DNA of 64,000 nucleotides, taken from assembly GCF_004117875.1 (NCBI RefSeq), contig NZ_RAHW01000004.1, forward strand, positions 62,001-126,000. Direction: 5' to 3'. Under the pieces are notes generated by a model that was given only the letters and a program-made list of their open reading frames with translations, did no database searches and was not told where the DNA came from. This document shows positions 51,040 through 59,980 of the stretch, one piece after another. Each line of letters begins with the position of its first letter. Within the stretch, counting starts at the first letter, position 1. Position numbers and translations under genes: made by a program. The DNA comes from Geomonas oryzae (GTDB lineage Bacteria > Desulfobacterota > Desulfuromonadia > Geobacterales > Geobacteraceae).

Positions 51040-52674
51040 TTACAGGCTGAGCTCTGCGTGGCCGTTGCACAGCCTCTCGCGCTCGGCGATGACGTCGGCG
51101 TCCTCGAGGTAGTCGTCGAAGTTCATGTCGCGGTCGATGATGCCGCCCGGCGTGATCTCGATGATCCTGTTCGCCACGGTCGATACGAACTCGTGGTCGT
51201 GGGAGGAGAAGAGCACCACCTCGGTGTAGGAGATGAGGCCGTTGTTCAGCGCGGTGATGGACTCAAGGTCCAGATGGTTCGTCGGCTCGTCCAGGATGAG
51301 CGCGTTGGCGCCCGTGAGCATCATTCTGGAGAGCATGCAGCGTACCCGCTCGCCGCCGGAGAGGACGCTGGTCTTCTTGGTCGCCTCGTCGCCGGAGAAG
51401 AGCATCCTCCCCAAAAAGCCGCGTGCGAAGCTCTCCCCTTCGGTCGGCGGGGAGTACTGCCCCAGCCACTCGATCAGGTTCAGGTCCCCCTTGAAGTAGT
51501 CGCCGTTCTCCTTGGGGAAGTACGCATTGGTGATGGTGACGCCCCAGCGGAAGGTCCCTTCGTCCGGCTCCAGTTCCCCCGCGAGGATCTGGAACAGGGT
51601 GCTCTTCGCCAGCGAATTGCTTCCCACGAAGGCGATCTTGTCGTTCTTCCTGACGATGAGGTCGAGGTTCTTGAACACCTGCACGCCGTCCACCGTTTTG
51701 GAGAGCCCCTTCACTTCCAGGATGATGTCGCCGCAGGGACGCTCCGGCTTGAACACCACGTACGGGTACTTACGGGACGATACCGGCATGTCCTCGATGG
51801 TGAGTTTCTCGAGAAGCTTTTTCCTCGAGGTCGCCTGCTTCGCCTTCGAGGCGTTGGACGAGAAGCGCTGGATGAATTCCTTCAGTTCGGCGGCCTTGTC
51901 CTGGACCTTCTTGCTCTCGTCCTGGCGCTGCTTCAGGTTCAGCTGGCTCGCCTGGTACCAGAAGTCGTAGTTCCCCACGTAGACCTGGATGCGGCCGAAG
52001 TCGATGTCGGCTATGTGGGTGCAGACCTGGTTCAGGAAGTGACGGTCGTGGGATACGACGATCACGGTATTCTGGAAGCGGTACAGGAAGTCCTCGAGCC
52101 ACGCGATCGATTTCAGGTCCAGGTGGTTGGTCGGCTCGTCCAGAAGCAGTACGTCCGGGTTGCCGAAAAGGGCCTGTGCCAGGAGCACGCGTACCTTGTC
52201 ACCCGCTTCCAGTTCCTTCATCAGCTTGCCGCGCAACTCCTCCGGGATACCGAGGCCGTTTAGGAGCACTGCAGCCTCGCTCTCCGCCTCGTAGCCGTTC
52301 ATCTCGGCGAATTCGGCCTCCAGTTCGGCGGAACGGATGCCGTCCTCCTCGCTGAACTCAGGCTTCGAGTAAATCGCCTCGCGCTCGGCCATCACCTCGT
52401 ACAGTTTCTTGTGTCCCATGATGACGGTGTTGAACACGGTGTGCTCGTCGTAGGCGAACTGGTCCTGCTTCAGGACCGCGAGCCTACCCTTGCCGATCGA
52501 GATCTCCCCCTTGTCCGGATCGATGTCGCCGGCGAGGATTTTCAGGAAGGTCGACTTCCCGGCGCCGTTGGCGCCGATGAGCCCGTAGCAGTTGCCCGGG
52601 GTGAACTTTATGTTTACGTCCTTGAAGAGCACCCTCTTGCCATAGGAGAGGGTGACGTTTGATGCGCTGATCAT
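51040..52674 (-). CDS. ABC-F family ATPase, YbiT-like
   Basis: This 544-residue soluble protein has two ABC domains (Walker A GANGAGKS near residue 36; the second site reads GSNSLAKS). The Walker B motifs are LLLDEPTNHLDLKS and LILDEPTNHLDLES, the second signature is LSGGERVR, and a linker with FIQRFSSNASKAKQATSRKK lies between the domains. YbiT-like ABC-F proteins act on the ribosome E site. The second Walker A is altered from the usual GxNGxGKS (Gly to Leu-Ala before Lys-Ser). The first signature reads LEAGDKVR rather than LSGG, also seen in YbiT. The ATG at 52674 has GGAG 8 nt upstream. Confidence 0.9.
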   Translation of the reverse strand: MISASNVTLSYGKRVLFKDVNIKFTPGNCYGLIGANGAGKSTFLKILAGDIDPDKGEISIGKGRLAVLKQDQFAYDEHTVFNTVIMGHKKLYEVMAEREAIYSKPEFSEEDGIRSAELEAEFAEMNGYEAESEAAVLLNGLGIPEELRGKLMKELEAGDKVRVLLAQALFGNPDVLLLDEPTNHLDLKSIAWLEDFLYRFQNTVIVVSHDRHFLNQVCTHIADIDFGRIQVYVGNYDFWYQASQLNLKQRQDESKKVQDKAAELKEFIQRFSSNASKAKQATSRKKLLEKLTIEDMPVSSRKYPYVVFKPERPCGDIILEVKGLSKTVDGVQVFKNLDLIVRKNDKIAFVGSNSLAKSTLFQILAGELEPDEGTFRWGVTITNAYFPKENGDYFKGDLNLIEWLGQYSPPTEGESFARGFLGRMLFSGDEATKKTSVLSGGERVRCMLSRMMLTGANALILDEPTNHLDLESITALNNGLISYTEVVLFSSHDHEFVSTVANRIIEITPGGIIDRDMNFDDYLEDADVIAERERLCNGHAELSL

Positions 52675-52702
52675 GCGGTGCTCCTTCTGCGAAAAATGAA
52701 AA

Positions 52703-52724
52703 GACCACAGGGTTGCCTGTGGTC
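52703..52724 (-). promoter_or_regulatory. Terminator-like hairpin in the leader of the ABC-F gene
   Basis: On minus, GACCACAGG and CCTGTGGTC form a perfect 9-bp stem with a CAAC loop, followed by TTTTCATTTTT. It lies between the predicted promoter (52766-52737) and the ABC-F ribosome binding site, about 30 nt before the start codon. It could be an attenuator or a 5' stabilising hairpin. Confidence 0.65.
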
Positions 52725-52736
52725 GCAAACCTTGTA

Positions 52737-52766
52737 CTTATAGCATCCCTTTCCGTCGCGGGGCAA
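52737..52766 (-). promoter_or_regulatory. Predicted promoter of the ABC-F gene
   Basis: On minus, TTGCCC (52766-52761) and TATAAG (52742-52737) are separated by 18 bp. Predicted start of transcription is near 52730, a few nt before the leader hairpin. Confidence 0.5.
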
Positions 52767-52946
52767 TGTATTTTTTCTCTTACTGCCTGATTTTCGCGGG
52801 ATATTCCGGGCTTTGTGACGTAGCACACTGTAGTCGATTTCCTTATAAAAAAATGCTAAAGTCCACCTTGTCCCTGTCGAGGAGACAAAGACGTCTGTCA
52901 CAAGCGCCGTGATGCCTGTGGCGGACCGATCAGCTACGGAGATTGC

Positions 52947-53822
52947 ATGAAGATAGTTGAAAAGATGGACCGCCTGCAAAAGCAGTTCATCTCCCTTGAA
53001 TTCTTTCCACCAAAAGACAAGAACGAATGGCCCGCCTTCTTCCGGGTGGCGGACCGTCTGGCGCAGTTGCAGCCGCTCTTCGCCTCGGTCACCTACGGCG
53101 CCGGCGGGAGCACCAAGGGGGACACCCTCGAAATCGTGAGCCGGCTTAGAAACGAGCACGGCCTCGACACCATGGCGCATCTCACCTGCATCGGCGCCTA
53201 CCGCGGCGACCTGCAGCTCTTCCTGGACCGGCTGGTCGCGACCGGGGTCGACAACGTCCTGGCCCTCAGGGGCGATCTTCCGCAGGACGCCCCGCCGGAA
53301 TTCTCCGCCTGCCGTACCCTGCTGCATGCCTCCGACCTGGCCGCCTTCATCAAGGAGTGCCACCCGGACATGGGGATCGGCGTAGCCGGGTACCCCGAGG
53401 TGCACCCGGAGGCGGTGGACGCGGAGCACGACCTTTCCTACCTGAAGCTCAAGCTGGACCAGGGGGGGGACTTCGCCATCACCCAGCTCTTCTTCGATAA
53501 CGATCTTTACTTCGATTTCGTCGCCAAGGCCCGTTCCATCGGCGTTGACAAGCCTATCATTCCCGGTATCATCCCGGTGGTGAGCCTCAAGGTGATCCAG
53601 CGCATCATCTCGCTTTGCGGGGCGACGCTCCCCGCGGCGTACCTCGCCGAGCTCGAGGAAGCCGATCGCCGGGGAGGGGCGGCCGCGGTGCAGAAGGTGG
53701 GCGTTGCGCATGCACGCAAACAGGCCGAGGAGCTTCTGGCCGCGGGGGTGCCCGGGGTGCACATCTACACGTTGAACCGCGATCAGGTCGTGCTAGATCT
53801 GGTCGACGGGCTGTTACCGTAG
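52947..53822 (+). CDS. metF: Methylenetetrahydrofolate reductase
   Basis: This 291-residue flavoprotein reduces 5,10-methylene-THF to 5-methyl-THF, which feeds methionine synthesis and one-carbon metabolism. The N-terminal SLEFFPPKDK motif carries the catalytic Glu, SVTYGAGGST binds FAD, and HLTCIGAYRGDL, LALRGDLPQD, VAGYPEVHPEA and TQLFFDNDLYFDF follow in the normal order. The length is typical. The 220-bp leader has no recognised riboswitch. Confidence 0.95.
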   Translation: MKIVEKMDRLQKQFISLEFFPPKDKNEWPAFFRVADRLAQLQPLFASVTYGAGGSTKGDTLEIVSRLRNEHGLDTMAHLTCIGAYRGDLQLFLDRLVATGVDNVLALRGDLPQDAPPEFSACRTLLHASDLAAFIKECHPDMGIGVAGYPEVHPEAVDAEHDLSYLKLKLDQGGDFAITQLFFDNDLYFDFVAKARSIGVDKPIIPGIIPVVSLKVIQRIISLCGATLPAAYLAELEEADRRGGAAAVQKVGVAHARKQAEELLAAGVPGVHIYTLNRDQVVLDLVDGLLP

Positions 53823-53899
53823 GGGTGTGATGCAGCCGTAGGAGTGTGATGCAATTTCAAATGTGATGGCGGCCGAAATAGCCGTTGTTCGGAGGGAAG

Positions 53900-54523
53900 A
53901 TGAATAAGAACGTACTACTGCCACTTCTGCTGTTCGTAGTCATTTGCCTTTCCTGTGCACTTCCATCACGACTTCTCGCCGATTATTACAGGTACACCGA
54001 TAGCCGCGGTATCGTTCACATGACGAACCGCCTCGATTCGGTCCCCCAGAAATTTCGCGCATCCATGAGGGTGATACGCGAAGAGCCGAAAAAGGAGGCC
54101 GCCGGCCAAGCGGCCCCTGCTCTCGACTCTGCCAGTGAGAGCGTGTCGGCGCCGCAGGAGGCGTCGGAGCAGAAGCAGGGACTTTTCGCCCAGTTGGCCT
54201 CGCGGCATGTGTGGGTAAAACCGCTTGCCGTCGTCGCGGCGATAACACTGCTGTTTCTTGCCGTCTTGAAGCTAGCCTCCTGGCTCTCCTCTCCCATGCT
54301 CTCGAGGGTTATCTACATCTCCTTTTTCGCGGGCGTCATGGTGTTCCTTTACAAGAGTTATGTGACTTACCTGGTCGACGGGAGCATGAAGCTCAAGGAC
54401 CGGGCGGTGATCATGATGAAGAAAGCTTCCAACCGCGAAGTTCCAGAGGGCGGTGGGGCGGCCCCTTACGGCACCTCACTGCCGTCCGCCGTACCGTCTT
54501 CGGAAAACATGAATCGGCAATGA
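53900..54523 (+). CDS. DUF4124-domain membrane protein
   Basis: This 207-residue protein has a signal-like N terminus (MNKNVLLPLLLFVVICLSCALPS), a DUF4124-type domain at about residues 28-60 (YYRYTDSRGIVHMTNRLDSVPQKF), a low-complexity Ala/Glu/Ser linker and two C-terminal membrane helices (about 107-128 and 133-155). The linker and topology are not typical of the simple DUF4124 lipoproteins. Function is unknown. GGAGGG precedes the ATG at 53900. It is followed by a CBS-domain gene. Confidence 0.75.
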   Translation: MNKNVLLPLLLFVVICLSCALPSRLLADYYRYTDSRGIVHMTNRLDSVPQKFRASMRVIREEPKKEAAGQAAPALDSASESVSAPQEASEQKQGLFAQLASRHVWVKPLAVVAAITLLFLAVLKLASWLSSPMLSRVIYISFFAGVMVFLYKSYVTYLVDGSMKLKDRAVIMMKKASNREVPEGGGAAPYGTSLPSAVPSSENMNRQ

Positions 54524-54561
54524 AGCCGGCTGCAGCACAATACATCTAGGAGGGTGCCACA

Positions 54562-55215
54562 ATGCTAGTACGAGACAGGATGACGAAAAACCCGATAACC
54601 ATCATTCCGGACATTTCGGTGACCGAAGGGCTGCGTCTGATGGGGGAAAAGAAGATCCGGCGCCTCCCCGTAGTAGACCGTTCCGGCCGACTGGTCGGGA
54701 TCGTATCGGACCGCGATCTGCTTCAAGCCTCCCCCTCACCGGCGACTTCGCTCGCCATCTGGGAGATCCACGACCTGCTTGCCAAGCTCACGGTTGAGAA
54801 GTGCATGGCAAAGGACGTGATCACCGTTTCCGAGGACACCCCTCTGGAGGAGGCCGCGCGCATCATGGCTGACAGCAGGGTAGGCGGTCTGCCGGTGGTT
54901 ACCGACGGCAAGCTCGTCGGCATCATCACCGAGTCCGATCTCTTCAACATCCTTCTCGAGCTTTTGGGAGGGCGCCGTAAGGGCGTACGCATCACCGTCG
55001 CCACCACCGGCGCGAAGGGAACCCTGGCCGACGTCGCGAAGACCATCTACGAGGTGGGCGGGGACATCGTGGGGCTCGGCTTCAGCGAGGTCGACGGCAA
55101 CACGAGCGACACCTGGGTGAACACCTTCAAGGTCCAGGGGGTTCCCATGGAGAAGCTCGTCGAGGCGATCCGGCCGCACGTAAGGGAAATCAGGGACGTG
55201 CGCGAAACCTCGTAG
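54562..55215 (+). CDS. Tandem CBS-domain protein with ACT-like C terminus
   Basis: This 217-residue protein has two CBS motifs (about residues 7-60, MTKNPITIIPDISVTEGLRLM and RRLPVVDRSGRLVGIVSDRDLL; and about 77-133, MAKDVITVSEDTPLEEAARIM and GGLPVVTDGKLVGIITESDLF). A C-terminal region resembles ACT domains (RITVATTGAKGTLADVAKTIYEVGGDIVGLGF). It matches the AcuB-like group, which binds adenine nucleotides as a regulator. A small gene of unknown function starts 8 nt after its stop, so they form an operon. Confidence 0.88.
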   Translation: MLVRDRMTKNPITIIPDISVTEGLRLMGEKKIRRLPVVDRSGRLVGIVSDRDLLQASPSPATSLAIWEIHDLLAKLTVEKCMAKDVITVSEDTPLEEAARIMADSRVGGLPVVTDGKLVGIITESDLFNILLELLGGRRKGVRITVATTGAKGTLADVAKTIYEVGGDIVGLGFSEVDGNTSDTWVNTFKVQGVPMEKLVEAIRPHVREIRDVRETS

Positions 55216-55223
55216 GGGGCGCC

Positions 55224-55532
55224 ATGCACCTGATCCAGATTCTCCTGCCGCTATACGACAACGAGGGAAAGCCGTTCACCCAGGACGAATTCCTCAAGGT
55301 GCGCGACGAGCTTTCCGAGCGTTTCGGCGGCATCACCACCTACATGCGCTCGCCGGCGCGCGGGCTCTGGAAAGAGACCAAGGATACCACGGTCCATGAC
55401 GACATCGTCATCTACGAGGTGATGACCGAGGCGCTGGACCGGGCCTGGTGGACGAAGTACCGGAAGCAACTCACCGCCTCTTTCCGACAGGCGCTCTTGA
55501 TCGTGCGGGTGAGCGAGGTGGAGCTTCTCTAG
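55224..55532 (+). CDS. Small conserved-looking protein of unknown function
   Basis: This 102-residue soluble protein starts 8 nt after the CBS-protein stop with GGGGGC-type sequence before the ATG. It has a single alpha/beta character (LIQILLPLYDNEGKPF, RFGGITTYMRSPARGLW, DIVIYEVMTEALDRAWWTKYRKQL) and resembles ferredoxin-like dimeric domains. I do not recognise the family. Its tight coupling suggests work with the CBS protein. A strong terminator follows. Confidence 0.78.
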   Translation: MHLIQILLPLYDNEGKPFTQDEFLKVRDELSERFGGITTYMRSPARGLWKETKDTTVHDDIVIYEVMTEALDRAWWTKYRKQLTASFRQALLIVRVSEVELL

Positions 55533-55552
55533 CTGTCGGAGTGGAAAAACGT

Positions 55553-55605
55553 AAAAAGCCGGGTGCCGAGGCGACCTAGATGGTCACCGGGCACCCGGCT
55601 TTTTT
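55553..55605. terminator. Bidirectional terminator between the CBS operon and the second MCP
   Basis: AGCCGGGTGCC (55557-55567) pairs with GGCACCCGGCT (55590-55600) over 11 bp, and the flanking AAAA and TTTT extend it. T runs follow on both strands. Confidence 0.9.
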
Positions 55606-55624
55606 CATTGCACCTGCAGACTTT

Positions 55625-57298
55625 TTAGAACCTCTCGAAATCCTCGTCCATGTCGAGGTCGGCACCGACCGCTTTGCCGAGGTGTGCGCCGGCCGGATGG
55701 GGCGCGCTCTTTGCCGCGGTCATCGTTTTGGCAGGTTGTTTTTGCGCGGCTTTGGCCGCTTTGGCGGCGCCGCCTCTGCCCCTGCCAGTGTCGCCGATGT
55801 TGAAGAAGGCGATGGTCCCCTGTAACTGTTCGGCCTGCGAAGCGAGCTCCTCCGCGGTCGAGGACATCTCTTCGGAGGCGCTGGCGTTTTGCTGGATGAC
55901 CTGGTCGAGCTGCTGGATCGCCTTGTTGATCTGCTCGGCACCGGTATCCTGCTCGCGGCTGGCGGCGCTGATCTCCTGGACCAGTTCGGCGGTTCTCTGG
56001 ATGTCGGGAACCATCTTGGCCAAAAGTTCACCCGCGCGTTCGGCGATGTTGACGCTGTTGGCGGAGAGTTCCGAAATCTCCCCCGCCGCCTTCTGGCTCC
56101 GCTCGGCGAGTTTTCTCACCTCGCTTGCCACCACCGCGAATCCCTTGCCGTGTTCGCCGGCGCGGGCCGCCTCGATGGCGGCGTTGAGCGCGAGCAGGTT
56201 GGTCTGACGCGCGATCTCCTCGATGATGTTGATCTTGCTGGCGATCTCCTTCATGGCGTGGACCGTTTCCAGGACCGCCTTGCCCCCTTCTTTCGCGTCC
56301 TCCGCCGACTTCACCGCGATCTTCTCGGTCTGGATGGCGTTGTCGGCGTTTTGCCTGATGTTGGAGGTCATCTGTTCCATGCTGGAAGAGGCTTCCTCGG
56401 CCGCCGCGGCCTGCTCGCTTGCACCCTGCGACATCTCCTCGGAGCTGGAGGACAGCTCCTGGCTCCCCTGCGCCACGTAGTCGGTGGCCGCCTTCACCTC
56501 GCTCACCACCTCCCTCAGTTTGTTCAGCATGGCCTTCATCGAGGCCAGCAACTGGCCGGTTTCGTCCTTGGAGGTCTGCCCGATCTCCATGGTCAGATCG
56601 CCACCGGCTAGGCGGTTGGCCGTGTCGACCCCTATCTGCAGCGGTTTTTTGATGCTGCCGGTGACCAGGATGCTGAGCGCGACAGCCAGGAGAACGGCGA
56701 TCACGGAGATCGACAGAAGCAGCATGACCACCTGCTTCGTGGCTTTCTGGACCACTGCTTTTTCCGCCTGCATCGCCTTATTCGCTTCCTGGGCGAGCAG
56801 TACGGTAGTGTTTTCCATCTTGTGCGTCTCATCTTTGAAGGTGGCCATCGCCGCGTTCCCATCGGCGGGTGTTTTGATGTGCCCCTCTCTTATCCCCGTT
56901 ATGACCTTAAGAAACCCCGCCTTGTAAAGGGCGAAGTTTTCCTTGATCAGCTTCAGTTTCTCGACATCCTCCTTGTCCACGACAACCTTGCCGAGGTCCG
57001 TGACGCGCTCCTCTGTCTTGGTCGCCTCCTCGTTCCACTTCTCGACATACCCCTCGACCTTTTTAAGATCGGTGATGTTAAGGAAGATGTCCTTTTCGTA
57101 GCGCCTCATGCCCAGGACGTTGGCTCGGGCCCTCGCCGAGTGCTCGGCTATCTGCCCTTCGCCGTCAAGGACGGTCACCATGGTGGTCTCACCTTGCTTG
57201 ACCCCCCAGTACCCGGTTCCGGCGACGATTAAAAGCAGCATCGTGACGAGACTGAAACAGAGCATCAACCGTGTACCGATTTTCATGTTTTTTAACAT
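55625..57298 (-). CDS. Methyl-accepting chemotaxis protein
   Basis: This 557-residue receptor has TM1 (residues 8-30), a periplasmic four-helix-bundle sensor (about 30-190), TM2 (about 192-213), HAMP, and a signalling domain whose tip reads [31 protein letters not shown] (canonical, about residues 360-391). A linker near the C terminus is Ala/Lys-rich, and the last residues are DMDEDFERF, not a CheR-docking pentapeptide. It differs in class from the MCP at 427, which has a variant tip. A G-rich ribosome binding site lies 6 nt before the ATG. Confidence 0.95.
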   Translation of the reverse strand: MLKNMKIGTRLMLCFSLVTMLLLIVAGTGYWGVKQGETTMVTVLDGEGQIAEHSARARANVLGMRRYEKDIFLNITDLKKVEGYVEKWNEEATKTEERVTDLGKVVVDKEDVEKLKLIKENFALYKAGFLKVITGIREGHIKTPADGNAAMATFKDETHKMENTTVLLAQEANKAMQAEKAVVQKATKQVVMLLLSISVIAVLLAVALSILVTGSIKKPLQIGVDTANRLAGGDLTMEIGQTSKDETGQLLASMKAMLNKLREVVSEVKAATDYVAQGSQELSSSSEEMSQGASEQAAAAEEASSSMEQMTSNIRQNADNAIQTEKIAVKSAEDAKEGGKAVLETVHAMKEIASKINIIEEIARQTNLLALNAAIEAARAGEHGKGFAVVASEVRKLAERSQKAAGEISELSANSVNIAERAGELLAKMVPDIQRTAELVQEISAASREQDTGAEQINKAIQQLDQVIQQNASASEEMSSTAEELASQAEQLQGTIAFFNIGDTGRGRGGAAKAAKAAQKQPAKTMTAAKSAPHPAGAHLGKAVGADLDMDEDFERF

Positions 57299-57596
57299 TT
57301 TTGCCCCTCCTCAAGGCTGTTTGCCACATACTGCAAGCAATCGACCAGACACAATTCGATTTAATGGTACTTTTGCGAAGCGCTGTTTCGCTTTCTCCTG
57401 CGGCCTATGCCGATAGGGTACGCACCATTGTCACAATCACCAGGTGTTAATGAGGGTATCGGAGCGGATCTATGTCTACTTTAAGGAATTTTTTCAAACA
57501 TAGTTTGGCCATGACCGGCCGCTGAGAGTGCAACGCGGGGGCTCTTTGCCTGAACGGCAAAAAGGTGGGACGAAAAAGGAGGCGAAGAGCGGGGGG
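57299..57596. other. Gap between MCP and response regulator genes
   Basis: This 298-bp stretch holds no gene that I can support. It must contain the MCP promoter on minus, but no confident -35/-10 pair was identified. A TTTGCC/GGCAAA hairpin near 57547-57563 may end the response regulator transcript, without a convincing T run. Confidence 0.5.
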
Positions 57597-58277
57597 CTAG
57601 GACGCCCCCGGCGGTTCGTACTTGTACCCGGCACCGTAGATGGAATGGATCAGTTCCTCTTCCGGGGCCACGGCGGCGATCTTCTTGCGCAACTTCTTGA
57701 TGTGGCTGTCGATGGTGCGGTCGCTCACGATGCGCTGATCCGAATAGATCCGGTCCATGAGCTGGGTGCGTGAGTAGATGCGCCCCGGGTTCTGGTAGAG
57801 AAAGTGCAGCAGCTTGAATTCGACCACGGTCAGGTCGAGGTCGTGCCCCTTCCACTGCGCCGAGTAGCGCTCCGGGTCGAGGGTGAGGCCGCCGGAGGCG
57901 GGGGCGGTATGTTCGCCGCTTCTGCGCAGCACCGTCTTCACCCGGGCCACCACCTCCCGCGGGCTGAACGGCTTGCAGATGTAGTCGTCCGCACCGAGCT
58001 CGAGGCCCAGCAACCGGTCGATTTCCTCCACGCGCGCGGTGATCATGATGATGGGGAGCTGCGAGAAGGTGCGGATCTCCTTGCAGATCTCCAGGCCGTC
58101 CCGCCCCGGAAGCATCAGGTCCAAAAGTATGAGGTCCGGCTGTCTTTCCTTCACCCGCGGCACAACGTCGGTGCCGTTGGGGATCCATACCGTTTCGAAG
58201 CCGGACTGCCTGAGGTAATCGGCCAGAAGGCTCGCGAGCTTCTCCTCGTCCTCGACGATCATGATGGTCTGTGTCAT
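57597..58277 (-). CDS. OmpR-family response regulator, BaeR-like
   Basis: This 226-residue regulator has a receiver domain (phospho-acceptor Asp53 in LILLDLMLPGRDG, Lys in YICKPFS) and a winged-helix DNA-binding domain with LTVVEFKLLHFLYQNPGRIYSR and the recognition helix region VSDRTIDSHIKKLRKK. It overlaps the upstream kinase gene by 4 nt (ATGA-type coupling). The pair resembles BaeSR, which responds to envelope stress. The divergent secreted Tyr/Arg-rich protein at 59981 could be a target. Confidence 0.93.
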   Translation of the reverse strand: MTQTIMIVEDEEKLASLLADYLRQSGFETVWIPNGTDVVPRVKERQPDLILLDLMLPGRDGLEICKEIRTFSQLPIIMITARVEEIDRLLGLELGADDYICKPFSPREVVARVKTVLRRSGEHTAPASGGLTLDPERYSAQWKGHDLDLTVVEFKLLHFLYQNPGRIYSRTQLMDRIYSDQRIVSDRTIDSHIKKLRKKIAAVAPEEELIHSIYGAGYKYEPPGAS

Positions 58278-59746
58278 GTCACGTTCCCCTCAAGCGGCAG
58301 TTCCACCCGCACCAGGATCCCGCCGGTGGGGGAGGGGAGCGCCGCTATGGTCCCCTCGTGCGCTTCGACGATGTTCTTGCAGATGGCAAGCCCCAAGCCC
58401 GCCCCGCCCAAGGATCGGTTCCGGGAACTTTCCACTCGGTAAAGACGTTCGAAAAGCCGCTCCAGATCGTCCGGCGGCACGCCCGGCGCGCTGTCGGCGA
58501 ACTCGATCACGGCGAAGGCCTCGCTACGGATAAGTTGCACCGACAGCTCACCTCCGGCGTCGGTGTACTTGAGCGAGTTCTCCAAGAGGTTCGTGAAGAG
58601 CTGGTTGAGCCGCACCGGGTCGGCGAAGACGGGGAACTCGCCGGCCGGAAGTTCGGCAAAGAGAGCGACCCCCTTGTTCTTGAACTCCTGGGCGAAGGGG
58701 GCCAGGGCATCCTCCAGGAGCTCGCTCAGGTCCAGCATCTCCTTACGGTAGTTGAGCGCGCCGATGTCGGACATGGATATCTGGTACAGGTCCTCGACCA
58801 GCCGGTTCAAGTGCATCACCTCGGCGTGCAGCGAGCGCATGGAATCGGGACCCATGGGGCGCACGCCGTCCTGCAGCGCCTCGATCTCGCCCCGCAGGAT
58901 GGAAAGGGGGGTGCGCAGCTCGTGGGATATGTCGGCCAGGTAGCGCCGGCGCGCCCGCTCGTTGTTTTCGAGGGCAAGGGCGAGCGTGTTGAAGTCGCGC
59001 GCGAGCTGTCCCAACTCGTCCTGTGACCACACCGGAACCCGCGTGCCGAACTCGCCGGAGGCGAGGCGGTGCATGGAGGCGGCGAGCCGCTTGATCGGCT
59101 CGACGAGGCGGTTCGAGAGCGGCAGGGAGAGCGCCGCGGAGACCAGTAGCATGATGACGGCGACGAGCCCCATGGTGAGTTTTTGCTGCTTCACGAAGAG
59201 AAGCTGATAGGTGTCGGTGAGGCGCTGCCTCGGGCGGAGCGCCACGTAACCTACCAGGTCGCCGCCGCTGGTGAGTTTTCTCACCTGCGCACTGTCCAGG
59301 TTGCCGGGGGTGCCTACTACGGGCGATTTTGCGGCATCTAACAGCACCACGCGCGCCTCGAAACGGTAGGCGAAACGTTGCGGCATGTGCCGTCCCTGGC
59401 CGCTTAGGTTGGAGAAGGCAAGGTCGCGCCGCCCCATTCGACGCTGCACGTTCTCCGTTTCACCGCTTTCGCGTCCCTCGCGCCCCTCGCGTCCTTCGCG
59501 GGTCGATGCAAGCAGCTCCGGCCATACCTCGGGGTTCTCGCGCAGAAACTCCCAACTCCCATTGCTGTCGTAGGAGCGCTCCAGCACGTGCGCCAGCCGC
59601 TGCAGACGGTCCTTCTCCATGGTGTTGACGTAGGCGAGAAAGCCGCGCCCGACACTCCACTGCATGATGAGGAACATGCTGATCACGACGACGCCGGTCG
59701 CGGCCAGTATGGCGCAGAAAAGTCTGTATTTGATCTTTATCTTCAT
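58274..59746 (-). CDS. Sensor histidine kinase, BaeS-like, with repeat-derived insert
   Basis: This 490-residue kinase has TM1 (residues 9-29), a periplasmic domain (about 30-190), TM2 (about 192-210), HAMP, a HisKA domain with acceptor His275 in DISHELRTPLS, and HATPase boxes NLLENSLKYTD, DSAPGVPPDD and GAGLGLAICKNIV. Residues 81-105 of the periplasmic domain are low-complexity (REGREGREGRES then GETENVQRRMG). The DNA below is four 9-mers of the CGCGTCCCT type (59470-59505), matching intergenic repeats elsewhere in the window. The insertion keeps the frame. The gene is coupled to the regulator at 57597. Confidence 0.92.
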   Translation of the reverse strand: MKIKIKYRLFCAILAATGVVVISMFLIMQWSVGRGFLAYVNTMEKDRLQRLAHVLERSYDSNGSWEFLRENPEVWPELLASTREGREGREGRESGETENVQRRMGRRDLAFSNLSGQGRHMPQRFAYRFEARVVLLDAAKSPVVGTPGNLDSAQVRKLTSGGDLVGYVALRPRQRLTDTYQLLFVKQQKLTMGLVAVIMLLVSAALSLPLSNRLVEPIKRLAASMHRLASGEFGTRVPVWSQDELGQLARDFNTLALALENNERARRRYLADISHELRTPLSILRGEIEALQDGVRPMGPDSMRSLHAEVMHLNRLVEDLYQISMSDIGALNYRKEMLDLSELLEDALAPFAQEFKNKGVALFAELPAGEFPVFADPVRLNQLFTNLLENSLKYTDAGGELSVQLIRSEAFAVIEFADSAPGVPPDDLERLFERLYRVESSRNRSLGGAGLGLAICKNIVEAHEGTIAALPSPTGGILVRVELPLEGNVT

Positions 59747-59846
59747 GACGATCCACCGTTAAAGTCGTTACACAATTTGTTATTAACACAGTTGTCGTGA
59801 TTCTTCCATTGCATCTTTAGTGGGTCAGGAAATTCCATATTTGCTC

Positions 59847-59866
59847 CACAATTGTTCCTCATTGTG
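59847..59866. promoter_or_regulatory. CACAAT-N8-ATTGTG palindrome upstream of the Tyr/Arg-rich gene
   Basis: CACAAT (59847-59852) and ATTGTG (59861-59866) form a 6-bp inverted repeat with an 8-bp spacer. ACACAATT also occurs near 59770. It lies between the kinase start and the divergent secreted protein, and could be a regulator site. Confidence 0.35.
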
Positions 59867-59980
59867 CTGTTAGCTTTGTTCTCAAAAGATAGACAGGGCG
59901 AACAGTCGCATTGACACTCTCAACAGTTGGCCGGAACGATCATCGAAACGAAAGACGGCCCAGGCCGCAAGGAGGACATC

